Below, piece by piece: positions 1 through 12,580 of a DNA stretch of 64,000 nt. The DNA comes from Sequoia sempervirens. Its lineage: Eukaryota; Streptophyta; Pinopsida; Cupressales; Cupressaceae. The notes beneath the pieces are model-generated. The model made no database searches. It worked only from the letters and a program-made list of their open reading frames with translations, and was not told where the DNA came from. The stretch spans positions 248,001 through 312,000 of the forward strand of contig VDFB02262648.1 of NCBI GenBank assembly GCA_007258455.2. The letters run 5' to 3'. Both the position numbers and the translations under genes were made by a program. The stretch's first letter is position 1. Every line of letters begins with the position of its first letter.

Positions 1-3000
1 TATGTGGTCACTTGTAGTGTTAGTTTAAGTTTCACCAACCTGGCATGCTAGCACTATTTGCGAAGGTAGGATATATGTTGCACCCATATTTCTTGTTTCA
101 TTAGGAAAAGTGGATCCCCAAAGGTAGGATTGAACTTCAACCCTTAGGTGATTCAACCCTATTGGAGATCTTTTGTTCTTTTTCCTTATGAAAAGATGGG
201 GTAAATATGCATGAAATGCACTTTTGAGAGAAAAACTAAAAATACTAAATATATTCAATTATGCAATGTGAAACTTGAATCATCAGTTTAAAGCATAACA
301 CAAATAGAAAGAACAAAATTTTGGCATATCTAAGAAGGATAAGTTGATGTGTACCAGTCACCAAAATTTGTTGTTGAGTGTCCTCCTAGGTCATATTTTC
401 CCTAGGGTGAATGGGTCCTGCTATAGGGTCCAAAATCTGATTTCACAGTCCTCTGCTCCTAGATTTGCACTCTTGATTTCTTTGGATCTCACTATTGGAA
501 AGTTAGAAATAAATTATGCAAGTAAGATTTCGTGTCTTGACAACTTTGATGACTTTGCACAATTGTACTTTTGATCAATCTTCAATCCTTCTTCACCTAT
601 AAATCTGCACATACAAAGAGGATAAAAATTGTTTGTTTTTAGTGAATAGGGGTTTACCTTGGTCAAACCCTATTTTGGTAATTAAACCTTGAAATGAACC
701 AATAATGAAAGAAAGGAATGATGAATGAACACTAGCTTGTTGCAACTCACCAAATCCTTTAATGGTCGCCTTTGGAGACTAAGGTCTAACACATCACTGC
801 AAGGATTATATCTTGCATGAAATGGCTTTATTGGATGCTTGATTTGACACTTGATTTGATGCTTAAATGCTTGAAACCTACATCACAATGTTAGCTCCAA
901 AAACATGCATGAATGCAAATAACTTTGACATGATGACCTTGATCTTGATTGTTGATGTAGAAGATCGATAAATCTACTCTTGAATGCTCTTGGCAATAAT
1001 ATGTCCTATAGGAATGCTCTTATAAAAGTTATAGGATTTGAAATGATAAAAAGACCTTATATTTATAGGTAATTTTCTAATTTATCGACAATTAAGTATC
1101 AAAGTCCAATAATTGTAATTGTAATTTGAATCATAAAAATGTTGTCAAAATCATATTAAAAATTGGGGTCCTAAACTTAAGGAGAAGGGTGAATGAGTCT
1201 TAGGCCCTAAACATAGGACACACATTTTCCAAGATGTGTAATTTGATGTTTGCAATTGTTTAATGTAGGTTCCCCTTTCAAAAAATCAAATTAATTAGGA
1301 TTTTAAATTCATAATTAGGTCAATTAGAGGCTTAATTAAGTCTAGTTAATTAGGGGGATGCAAACATAATGTGAAAATGTAAAGGAGTACATTTTTTGAC
1401 ACTACACAAAGTTCATTGAGGAAGAAAATAAGTTATATCATCATATTGATTCTATGGAAAAGGAGGTTAATTATGATATTAATATATCCAAATAGGAAGA
1501 GACAATTTGGATGAGGTTGGATAGGAACCTTAAGAAGATGATGAGCATGAGCAGTGAAAAACTTATTGTAGAGTAAATTTTCTCAATTATTGAAGATAAA
1601 ATGTGTCTCCTTTGGATAAAAATCATTGAATAAAAAATGTTGGCCATCAAGAAAAAAATCTAGAAGAAAACTAAATTGTTAAAGGAGTGATAAATTTAAG
1701 GAATATCTTTAAATTATTTTTTATCCATCAACTCATTCATTCAAATGCAGGATGATTCTCAGGTCATTAACATGGAATATATCAAGGAAAAAAATTATGC
1801 AATGATGATATTTCTTTAATAAGAAAATATTTTATGGGGAAGCAATCAAGAAATTGAACAATATTGACACCACCTTATTACACTATGTTGATCACCTCAT
1901 GATGTTCTAAAGAAAGTTAGAGAGAATTTGAAACAATAGGGAAATTTGGAAACTTAGGACCATCAATGTTATCATCCCAAGGCACAAACTTGCCATCAAG
2001 CCATTTCATTATTACAAATTCAAAGTTTCTACTTAAACAACACAATCGTCAGTTCTAGGTTTATTCCCCATAAAGGAAAAATATGATGTTGATGGATATA
2101 TCATTCCACCCCAACATAATGTTTAATATATTTTATTGAATTTTATTTCAAAGGCTAAGTAATTTAAAGTGTTTAAGTTTCTAAATTCTAAGGAAAATTT
2201 TAACCTCTATTTAACAATTAATTAAAAGAATCGATTATAGTTAGAATCTATTTGAGATTTTTTTGGGGGTGATGGTTTAATTTTAGTCTAGAGGAGTTCG
2301 AAAACAAAATTATTTTTTGGTCTGAAAGTTGTAATTCTATGAGCTTTACAATTTTAAGTATTTGAAATAAAGGAATATATTTTAACTCTATGCACTAGCA
2401 ATGAAATTTTATGTTATTATTCATGTGATGTGGTGTAATAACTATTTTAAGTGTTTGATTATTCTATATTGGTTTATGTTATAGGTTATTACATTGTATG
2501 CAAACAATTGGATAGTAACTTAAGCTACAAAGAGACTCATCACTATTTTTAGATGAATCTCAACCACATTACATGTTGATTCCTAAAGTGCCATATTACA
2601 TTATTATCATTACATTGAGTGAGGTTCAACATCACTTTCTATATAGGTACTCTTTTCCCTAATTTACATTTCTTAGATAGTGAAATAAAATGTGTAATTT
2701 ATGTCTAATTCACTTATATGAAAGAATCTACTCATTTTATTATGTTTTCTTAATTTTGCAAGTTCCTATATCAAATTATTAGGTCAAGGAGAGTGACACA
2801 AAAATAAATTGAAATGGGTCCATTACTTTATACAATCCCATATCATTTTTGTATCTAAATATTTTAGTTCCATGCATGATTACGAATACTCATATATTTT
2901 TTAATACATGCTCATTGTGAATACACATTCACCTCAACGTGTGGGGTGAAATGTAATGGCCAAATTTGCATACCCATTCCAATTACCAATTAATTCACTC

Positions 3001-4436
3001 ATATTGAGAAAGTATCTAATATAATTATATAGTGACAAGTGATAAACTCGTGTATTAATTTTGATTCTATACCTAGTCCATATCCATCCCCATTTACTCT
3101 CTCCTACACACACTTTCATACATGCAACCTTATCTTTCCCTATTGGCATAAGTTTCTAAATATCCACCTAATTATTTTCCCACACTTCTATATATCAATT
3201 CATAATCCCAAGATCTTGCATTCCTCATCCTAGACCAATCCCACAATGTGCATTTTTTATCCTTTCAATTGTCCATAATTGACTCTAAAATCAAAATACT
3301 TACTCTTTCCCTTTTCCACTAGCCTTTAGGAGTTGAAATGACACACATTTGTGTGACTATTAGTTATGTCTTGGTATTTAAAGATAATCATTGTGAATTT
3401 AAACACAACATAGAATATCAATTAAATCATCATTAAAAGGAACATTCATACCTAGTAACACATTAATTAGAGAAACTAAAGGAATACTTTTATATTAAAA
3501 TGCACATTTAGGCTACTTGCTTGTTATTTTCCAAGATTATCCAAGGTTTTGAAGTCACTCCTTAAAGAGGGTTGAGTGAAGAGAACTTGATACTTGCAAT
3601 TTGACAACTTCCCTAATGTATTTCTAAATATTATCAATCCTTGCACACTTGTAGGTAGTAAATTCATAATGAATTGGATCATATAAATTTTTGGACTACT
3701 AAGTGAGAAATATACACAAAATGTCAATTCAGCTTGTGCATGATCAACCGTAAGCCCCTCAAAATTAAATCATAGAATATTTTGAGCTTATAATAATTTG
3801 TAGATAATGTGTAAATCAATAGAATTTTAGATATTAGTAAATCAATTCTACACATCTTTAGTATTCACATCACATTATCAATTTGACTACTAAATAACCT
3901 AATCATCTTGCATTTAATTTACAAAATAATATTTCAATTACCAATTCCCAACACTTTTGATTTACATAGGTTAACTTTACTTTCATTATTGAATGTATTT
4001 AATTAACCTAAGTTAACCCATAACTCTACAATTATATTATAAATAACAATGTTAGAACTCAATTCTTTACATATAAAATACATAAAAGTGTAATTAAGAT
4101 TATAGGAATAATTAATTAAAGAAACACTTTGATTGACAATTTAATCATCAAATTTACATAATTTATGAAAATGATGTTATTAGTCAAAAAAATTGAAATT
4201 AAAATAATTATTTTCATTGTATATCTAGTCAAATTCAAATACTCCAAGTAATATATAAAAATGAATTTTAAATAATAACTCAATTGTCCACAATTTAACT
4301 TATAATAATATTTCAAAATTATTATTAAAAAATAGAAATAATTAAAAATTAAAACAACCATAATATATATAGTTTAAGAAAATGTAATAATAACCTAGTG
4401 TTATTCGTTTCTTTTGTTGTTATCTTATTTGAATGC
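1..4436. other. AT-rich DNA without a recognisable gene
   Basis: I read this stretch on both strands and see no conserved protein motif, RNA gene or clear transposon terminus. The open frames are short (about 60-80 codons), rich in I, K, N and Y, and of the size expected by chance in AT-rich DNA. It may contain eroded transposon remains that I cannot classify. Confidence 0.6.
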
Positions 4437-4623
4437 TTATCCAACTTAAATTAGATTTATGTCACATTAAATGTCTACAAAGTCAATTTGGAATGCCACA
4501 TAGAATAAAAGGTAAATCTGCATTTCTAGAAGTCAATATATGCAATTTTAATGTAAACTTGCTTTATCTAGAAGAAGTTAACACATATAACAAAATATAG
4601 TAAATTATAAATGTTAAATGGGC

Positions 4624-4674
<51 letters not shown>
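4624..4674. repeat. TA dinucleotide microsatellite
   Basis: An uninterrupted TA run of about 50 bp in the left arm of the foldback element. The matching place in the right arm (about 6220-6255) holds only a short, impure A/T-rich stretch, so the run expanded after the arms were formed. Confidence 0.9.
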
Positions 4675-4678
<4 letters not shown>

Positions 4679-4782
4679 GAGGATCTAGTCTTTCAAAACA
4701 ATCAAAATCACATTTGATTTAATTATATTAAAAAATAAATAAATCTTATTAAATGATTTTGATTAAATTATTATTGTGTTTT

Positions 4783-4980
4783 GGGGTTGGGGCCCTAGCT
4801 CGGTTGGCTAAATGTTTCCTGTTGCAGGAGGTTGGTCACGAGGTCTAGTCTCCCCCACCCTCGTGGTACCAGAGGGCATGTTGCGCTAGCGCCGCTGGTC
4901 ACATTACAAAGTTTACCAGGCGCACTGCAGTTTATAGGGGGTCGTGCTACCCGATTAGTCTAAAAATAAAAATAAAAAAT
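4783..4980 (+). mobile_element. tRNA-derived SINE with target-site duplications
   Basis: A GC-richer 198-bp island. It has an internal RNA polymerase III promoter: A-box-like TAGCTCGGTTGG at 4796-4807 and B-box-like GGTCTAGTCTC at 4842-4852, with about 34 bp between them. It ends in an A-rich tail of AAAAAT units. The insertion is bracketed by 15-bp direct repeats, TTATTATTGTGTTTT (4768-4782) and TTATTATTATGTTTT (4981-4995), with one mismatch. The opposite arm of the surrounding inverted repeat carries the uninterrupted site, which confirms both boundaries. The tRNA-like head cannot be a working tRNA gene because the folding arms downstream of the B box are missing. SINEs of this kind depend on LINE reverse transcriptase for movement. 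Confidence 0.85.
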
Positions 4981-6452
4981 TTATTATTATGTTTTAAATA
5001 AAATAATTTTATAAATTATTTGTAAAAATAATGTACATATTAGTTATAACATATGGACATCATGAGATCAATTTTATGTACATTAGAAAATATTTTATAA
5101 ATCTATTTTAAATTTTTATAAAGAATTTTAATTTGTTTAATGAATATTTAATACTTTGATTACTAATTATAAAATAATATTACACATATTCAGTAAAAAA
5201 AGTGGGTGGAAAAATGTCACATTCTTAAAGTTCAAATGGAGAAAAACTAGGAAAAAACAAACATATTGGTCTCTACACTACAATAGCAAAAGCAATAACT
5301 GGAGGAGGAGGCTCCTATTCATCAAATTTACCTCATACATTGGTAAGGTCTAGAGTGTCACCAGGGGGTTCCAAACCATCATTACCATCATTATTTATTT
5401 ATTTTTGCATCAAGTGACAGAGTGTCATGAACAAGAAATATAGCAAAAGCAAGGTGAGGAAATTTCCCAATGTTAGGTCAACCATTAAACTCATGGTTAG
5501 GACCTTAGAGAGAAGTAGAGTGGTGGAAATTGTTTAAACTAATCCATATCTCTTCTCATAGGAGGCTATGAGGTTTGGAACCCCCCGATGAAAATCTAGA
5601 CCTTACTAGTGTATGGGATAAATCAGATGAATAGGACCCTCCTCCAATTATTGCTTTAGCTATTGTAGTGTAGAGACCTATTTGTTTGTTTTTTTCTAGT
5701 TGTTCTCCATTTGGACTTTAAGAATGTGACGTTTTCCAACCCACTTTTTTTGGTGAATATGTGTAATATTATTTTATAATTAGTAATAAAAGTATTAAAT
5801 ATTCATTAAACAATTATTTTTATACATTTTTAAAACATGTTGACATAAATTTTAAAATTAGGAATATGCATTTTTATACTATTATTTATTAAAAAAAAAT
5901 TATATAAAGCTTAATAAAGTGGACAAAAATTACTTAATAATATCTTTTTAAAAGTTATTTTTAAAATTATTAAAATTATTTATAAAAATTAAAAATAGAT
6001 TTATAAAAGATTTCATGATGTACATAAAATTGATCTCATGATGTCCATATGTTACAACTAATATCCACATTATTTTGCAAATAATTTATAAGATTTTTTA
6101 ATTTAGAACATAATAATAATTTAATTAAAATCATTTAATAGGGTTTATTATTTTTTAATATAATTAAATCAAATGTGATGTTGATTTGTTTTGAAAGACT
6201 AAATCCCCCCTAAAAAATGTAAATATAAATAAATAAATATATATAAATATATATACTATTGGCATGCCCATTTAATATTTATAATTTACTATATTTTGTT
6301 ATATGTGTCAACTTCTTCTAGATAAAGAAAGTTTGAATTAAAATTGCATATATTGACTTCTAGAAATGCAGATTTACCTTTTATTCTATGTGGTGTTCTA
6401 AATTGAATTTGTAGACATTTAATGTGACATAAATCTAATTTAAGTTGGATAA

Positions 6453-7955
6453 GGAAGCATGTGTTCTATGTTGTGTGTTTTAATCGTCTATGCTTCTTGT
6501 TTGTCATGCTACATTACACTTCACATGTGTGTTCCTTTTTCTTTATATTGTTTTGCCATAGGATCTTGAATCTGGGATCTAATGCATCCCCTAGATTCAA
6601 TGTCGTCCTATCTCATCAATGTTTGGATAATTGTCACCCTTGACAATTTTACACTAAGCTTAGCTCCTCCATGTATGCTTGGACCTAATTATGCATATAA
6701 TTACCTGTTTTATAAATATCTTTGAAAAATAAAACAATGGGAATGAAAATAAGCATTTAATATTTGTCTCTGATGTTTAAGGCCTTGAAAAGGATGGGCC
6801 TAGACTAAGTTCCCCATGCCCATGTCCATCCCTTTGTGTCTCCATTGTGGATATGTGTATTTTATTATTTGAATTTCCAATTTCATTTGTTGGCTATCGA
6901 CATTTCATTTTTGGGAAATTGGAATAATTGCATATAAATATAAGTCATTTTCATCATTTTAATTCTAACAAGAGCTAGAACATTCATTGAGAAAAATTGA
7001 GCACCCTAAAAGTAATCAAGTGTAGTAAACAATAGAATTATCAAGATTATTGCAACATTTATTTTAGTCAAGTATCATGTCAATGATTTATCATTTTTCT
7101 ATGTAAGTTTGTTCATATTTTATGTTCATTTATTTTGTGATTAATAATACTTGTAGGACTTCAAATCAAGCAAGAATTTATCATTAAAGGTGATGAGTAC
7201 ATGACTTTGGTCCATCAAGAAATATAGATCAGGGAGGTTAGTTACAGCAATTTGTCAATTTATTACATGTTTATCATTTAGCCTCTTCCTAATCAAGGGT
7301 AAGCTCTCTTTATACATCATCATATTTTTGTGGAGACAAAAATACCAAAATGAGGCTCGACTTAGGAAAGTTTCTATACGACACAACCCTTCCCCCTCTT
7401 TCATGTGTGTAGGTTTTCAAATCTAAAGAAAATTTGAGGAAGATTGACTTCACTAATTTCTCATTCATGCATTCAAGCCCTACAAGATTTCAAGGCAAGG
7501 AAAGTGGATTTTAATAGTAACAAGAAAATATTAGAAAGTGACCCTAAGAGAATAAGACTTGTAAATCAAGAGCTACAAGAGCATGAAATCAAATCTTGAA
7601 TAGAAGGAATCCAATATAGGGTGCCCCATGTCGTTGACCAATCATTTCAGTCTCAAATTTATATGTTAGATTCCTCTATGTCTACCCTCTACATTTCTAG
7701 AATCTATTTATACATTTTTTAAAAATCATCTCGATTTACTACATTTTCATAGTGAACATAGGAAAAAATCACATCATATAATTCAATCAATCAAAATTCA
7801 ATTAATCATCAACACACACAAATAAAATAGGGATTAAAACCTTGATCCACCATTTTGTCTCTTCCATTGAGGTTTACATCCAAGTGGATATTGAGATCAC
7901 TTTTAATCCCTAGTGTCCCTAATTAGAAGAATTTTAATATCCCTTTTTTCAATCA
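6453..7955. other. AT-rich DNA without a recognisable gene
   Basis: No conserved coding motif, terminal repeat or RNA gene seen. A 60-codon open frame at 6461-6643 has no recognisable features. The stretch separates the foldback element from the telomere-like block. Confidence 0.55.
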
Positions 7956-9056
7956 AACACCTTACCCTTAATTCTAACCCCAATCATAATTTTAACCTTA
8001 GCCATGATTTTAATCACAACTCTAATTCTAAACCTGACCCTAATTGTAACCCTAACACAAACCCTTACCCTACGCTTAATTATAACCCTAATTATAATCA
8101 TAACCCTAACCATAATTGTTACCCTAATTCTAACCTTGACTCTAACCCCAACCCTAGTCCTAATTCTATCTCTAACAATAGTTCTAGTTGTAACACTAGT
8201 TTTAATCCTAATTCTAACCCTAACCCTAATCCTAAACATAATCTTAATTATAACCATAACCTTATACCTAATTATAATTCTAAACCTAAGTCTAAACCTA
8301 ACCCTAACCCTAAAGATAATCCTAAGCCCCATCCTAATTCTAACCCTAATATTAATTATTACAACCTTAATCCAACCTCTAATTCAAATTATAACTCTAA
8401 CCCTATTTATAACTCTAACCATAACTATAATTTTAATTCTAAGCCTAATTGTAACCATATACCTTACCCTTATCTTAATCTTAAGCCTAATTCTAATAGT
8501 AATCCTACCCCTAATTCTAACTCTAATCATAACATTAATTTTAATCTTAACCCTAATCTCAATTCTAACTTTGTTCCTAACCTTAATTCAAACTATAATC
8601 CTGACACAAAACCCAAACCTATTTCTAATCCTAAATTTAACCATAATTATAACCCTATCCCTAACCCTAATTTTAATCATAACCTTAATTATAACTCTAA
8701 CCCTAACCTTAATTATAACTTAATGTGTAACCATAGCTTAACTCTTACCCTTATTATAATTCTAAACCTAATTACAACCCTAAATATAGTAAAAAATATC
8801 ACCCTAAGCTTGATTTTAATATTAATCCTAATTATAACCCTAACTAGAACCATAATTACAATGCTAACCCTAATCCCAAACAAAAACCTAACCCTAGCCC
8901 TAATTATAATCCTAAGCCCAATCATAATTCTAACCCTAATCTTAATTATTGCAACCTTAATCCAAACCCCAATTCAAATTATAACCCTAACCATAAACTT
9001 ATTTCTAACCCTAACTAAAATTATAATTTTAGTAAACTAAACATAATTGTAACCAT
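7956..9056 (+). repeat. Degenerate 6-bp telomere-like repeat block, left part
   Basis: The plus strand is built from hexamers of the form AAYYYT, mainly AACCCT mixed with AATTCT, AATTAT, AACCTT and AATCAT. The period is 6, not the 7-bp CCCTAAA typical of plant telomeres. The long frames across it (for example 375 codons at 7913-9040, rich in N, P and S) follow from the 6-bp periodicity and are not a protein. The block stops abruptly at the copia target site and resumes at 43550, so it was one array of about 2 kb before that insertion. Confidence 0.85.
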
Positions 9057-9808
9057 TGTTGAACACACTCGAATATTGAGAGGGGGTGAATCAATGCCTA
9101 CAAAAAATTAAACCCTTTCAGACCTTAAACCCTTAAGTAATATGTAAAATCAAACTATTGACAAGATCATAAACCCTTAACCAGATCTGCATCACTTATT
9201 CAAATCAACAAAAATGAAAGTTATGACAATGAACATACATGCCAAGATAACACCAAATTTACATGGAAAAAACAAGAACGAAAATCATGGTGAGAGTTAA
9301 CTCACAATATAGAAGTTCATTGCTTACAAAAATACAGTTTTAAGTCTCACTTGCAAACTAAGGTGCACAACATTAGGGAAAGATACAAGGGAATTGCAGT
9401 ACTAAGTCACACAACCCTAGGGAAAGATACAAATTACAAGGACCTAATGAGATCCACTATCTTAGAGCAGGATACATGAAGAATATGAAATTACATTTAT
9501 CAACAATACACTTTGTTACTGAGGCATTAAAGCACATTAATATTTTGTTTTCAAAACTCACTACTTCAATTAATCTTCACACATCTCCCCTCCCACACTC
9601 TTATCTTGCAATTAAAATGTTCTTACATTTATATCCTCCACAAGATCTCAAAAAATCAATTAGGTTGGCTAGAAAGAATACAAACAATGATTTCAACAAG
9701 TCAGCCACAAAAACATTATGCAGTCCTATCCAAAAGATAGAGAGGACCAAAATAAATATTATTACATCTTCCAATATGATCTCACGCAACTCACACATTA
9801 GTTTTATT
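9057..9808 (-). repeat. Copia 3' LTR, distal part
   Basis: Begins TGTTGAACACAC on the plus strand and aligns with the first 750 bp of the intact LTR at 41595-43549, including the GGGGGTGAAT block and the CCCTTTCAG motif. It breaks off near 9808 where foreign DNA begins. The rest of the same LTR follows at 21414-22594. Confidence 0.85.
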
Positions 9809-10606
9809 ATCACCTAAATGTGCACCCTTTGTTGAACCCTGTTCAACCACTCCGTGAAACATTGGAAGACCTCTCAAAATGTTGGCTTTGAAAAAAGAGA
9901 TCATGTAGTGCCCCTCCGTTTGCCTTTTTGTTTTGGATAGTTACATGGATTGTATTTGGATGTTTTGATACTTGTTTGATGATACTTGGGCATTATGACA
10001 CTGGATTCTCAATTATTATAACACTCTTAGATCTGATATTTTATGCTTATGTCATATTTAGTAGATCATTTTAATTATTATGTGAGTTATCATGATTTGA
10101 GATCGTTTATTGTGTGTCAATGTATTGGTGAAGGGGAACAGGGTCACATTACTTGCTTGAAAGTGCCCTGCGATGCTGAGATTTTTCCTTCATGGTGTGA
10201 TTGATTGTTTTCCGTATGCACATGTTTGACCGTGTGATTTGTTGTAGGTTGTAGGTACTAGGCATCAACTCCACCTGGATTGTCAAGTTTGAGCATGCCT
10301 TATACCCAATGGAGGTTGTTGGTTCAGAGATAGCATCAGGTTCCCTATGTGAAGGCACCATCCTTGACTAGGATAAGTGTTTGTTTACCATTCCCTAGTG
10401 TGTGGTTCGACTGAGTCATCTTGTCGATGTTGATGTTGTTATGCCTTCTGTTTCACTTTGCGGTTAGGTATTGTGTGACTGTAAGTTCATCTAAGTAATG
10501 TACATGATGGCCCCTTAGTTTGACAATTGATTTTCTTGATTATTGATGTGCTCATATTTACGTATATTGTTTCAATCTTGTGACTTCCAAGAGTAAGTCA
10601 AATCTT

Positions 10607-10618
10607 AAGGGGGGAGGA
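10607..10618 (+). other. Polypurine tract before an LTR
   Basis: AAGGGGGGAGGA lies directly before TGTAGTGC at 10619. This is the position of the plus-strand primer at the junction between internal region and 3' LTR, so the LTR at 10619 is probably a 3' LTR of a plus-oriented element. The internal DNA upstream (9904-10606) shows no readable gene. Confidence 0.6.
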
Positions 10619-12580
10619 TGTAGTGCTCTTCCGTTTATGTTGTCTTTGTGTTGCTTTTCGACTAGTTGTGAAGTCGGTATTGATTGGTATGTTCTTGAAT
10701 TGTGTTTTGATAATTTAGATAAATGTTTTATTACTTTTGAGGTATTGATTAAATAAAATATTGCTAATGTTTTCATTGATTTAAATAAATTAAATTGATG
10801 GCTTAATAAAGCAATATTAAATAAATATATTTAAGAGTGGCAGTTAATAATGAATGTGGAATTAAATAAAATGAAATAAAATAATTAATTTAAAGAAAGT
10901 GTATGTGGTAACTGGCAGAGTGGGGAGTAAATAAATTAGTTAAACTTCAAAAGAATATGTGGATTTTTTGCATTCTTTTCAGAAGGAAAAACAAATTCTT
11001 ACTTTTCATTCCGTGAACATTTTTGGGGCCTGGTTCAGGGAATGGTTTTTCTTGGGAGGTTTTTTCCAAAGTGAATTAATCTGATGGGAAGCCGAGTTAG
11101 AAGGAGAATTTTGGCATGGAAGTATGGACTTGGAATCTCTGAGTTCTCTATCACTGTCTAGGTCTAGCGAGTTTGAAGTAAGTAACTCAAGCTTCAGATC
11201 TCTTATGCTAAGTCATGGCATTCATGATTTCATTGATAATCTGGTTTCCATAGGTATTCCATTTGTGATTTCATTTCCTTCTATGTGTACCTTATACTTT
11301 GGTCAATGGCGTACCATGTTCCCATACTTTGTTATCACGACATCTAATATGAACGAATTTCATATCGAAATAAGGGCCCTCATGCATAGTTTCGAGTTGC
11401 CTTAATCTGCATGCATGCTATCCAAAGTCCTCTTACAATGTTTGAACCTTTTTATTACAATTTGAATCCTTTCGAAGTCACCTTTTGAGAGGGAAGGATT
11501 TTCTTATTAAAGTGGCACAGATTGATTTATTGTGGTATGTGCTCTCCAATCCTTGGCCCTCATATGTAGACCTTAAAATGTTTATCCTCTCATCAATATA
11601 TCCCAATTTTGTCCCAACGCCCCTATCTGGCACAATAGTGGTGTTTGGTTGATATTCGGATCATACAAAAAGACTACGACTCTTAAGCTACAATTTGTTG
11701 TCATGGTTGTAATCTGGATGCTTGTATTATGAGAATAAATGATATTCATTGTGTCATGTTTTATACTGTTTCCTTGTTCTCGATATCTAATCTTTCTTAA
11801 CCACATCCTAGGAATAAGATGTCACATTCCTTATCAGAGGATCCATGATTTGATACTATCAAACAGAGTTTGCATTATGTTTAAATGTCTTATTACTCAT
11901 AGCGAATGCCATGAATAGTAATACGAGTTGATATGGTCTATAGATCTATGTCGTTGCCTTCCTAATCAAGTTGTATCTACCTTCTTAGTCTTTCTGTAGA
12001 ATGTTCCCAACAAAAAGGATGTATGTTATATTGATAAGATAGTAGTTATATAAGCATAATTATAATTGAAAATTTCATGTTCAATGCTAGTTGAAATGTT
12101 GCATATCCATTAAACACGAATTGAGATTAAAATCTACATGTGAGGTTTGGAGTCGGCTATGTTTTGAACTGGGGGGTTTGGGTAGTATCTCACATTAATT
12201 TAGATAATGTAGCCTCACTCATGGCTCAAGTTCGCATTTAGGCTTGGGATGAATGGGAAGGCCTGGAATGGCAAGATTAACTGCCTGTCCGACTAGAAGG
12301 TATGTTGACCCCACATAGCGTGCATGAGGGTTTGGTGGTCGGTAGAGGTGGCCAGGTAGTCAATTGTATCATGTATTATTCTCCTGTTGTACTCTTCTCA
12401 CTTGTTTATGAGGAGGAATTGTCATTCTGATGTAGAGAAGTAATGATGTAATCATTGTAACTACATGTAAACTCTCTATTGTAATGAGAATGTTATGAAT
12501 GTTGTTGATAATTTTATGATCTTTGATGTTATTATATTATTGATCATGTAATAGTTACCTCATAGTAATTGATCTTGTAA
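10619..12580 (+). repeat. LTR-like arm, plus orientation
   Basis: Starts TGTAGTGCTCTTCCG and matches, in reverse complement, the segment 12815-16949. Compared with that copy it carries about 200 bp extra near 10790-10975 and lacks about 400 bp near 12350. The last shared sequence is GATCTTGTAA at 12571-12580. The 93-codon frame at 11124-11405 has a counterpart in the other copy (16380-16619, minus). This shows only that the copies are related; no protein domain is recognisable. Confidence 0.7.

Larger units (their letters stand above)
4437..6452. repeat. 2-kb foldback element (long imperfect inverted repeat)
   Basis: The left arm (4437-5377) is the reverse complement of the right arm (5572-6452), separated by a loop of about 194 bp. 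The outer ends read TTATCCAACTTAAATTAG and its complement. The inner ends are GGTTCCAAACC at the left and GGTTTGGAACC at the right. The arms are collinear along their whole length except for a 213-bp SINE insertion and an expanded TA run, both only in the left arm. I found no clear target-site duplication outside the arms, so it could be a foldback or Mutator-like non-autonomous transposon, or a local inverted duplication. The small open frames inside show no recognisable domain. Confidence 0.8.

Noticed and set aside
1400..1692. Lysine/glutamate-rich reading with four stops, at first taken for an eroded gene
   Set aside because: About 97 codons with four stops is close to what chance gives in AT-rich DNA, and no family motif is present.
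4796..4865. Possible tRNA gene
   Set aside because: It has A and B boxes but no cloverleaf, and sits between target duplications with an A-rich tail, so it is a SINE head.
7913..9040. 375-codon N/P/S-rich open frame, with overlapping frames on both strands
   Set aside because: It arises because a 6-bp repeat has no stop in several frames. The amino-acid repeats simply follow the hexamers.
7956..9056. A real chromosome end or telomere fusion point
   Set aside because: The repeat is degenerate, 6 bp in period, continues on the far side of a datable insertion, and has no head-to-head junction.
9809..9903. Reading across the GATCA unit (16954 onward joined to 9903, minus strand) that seemed a captured exon
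   Set aside because: Two different frames are open over only about 45 codons, neither with a recognisable domain, and the joining depends on an unproved excision.
11124..11405. 93-codon frame, with a similar one at 16380-16619 on the other strand
   Set aside because: Both lie in inverted copies of one LTR. Their similarity reflects the shared repeat, not a conserved protein.
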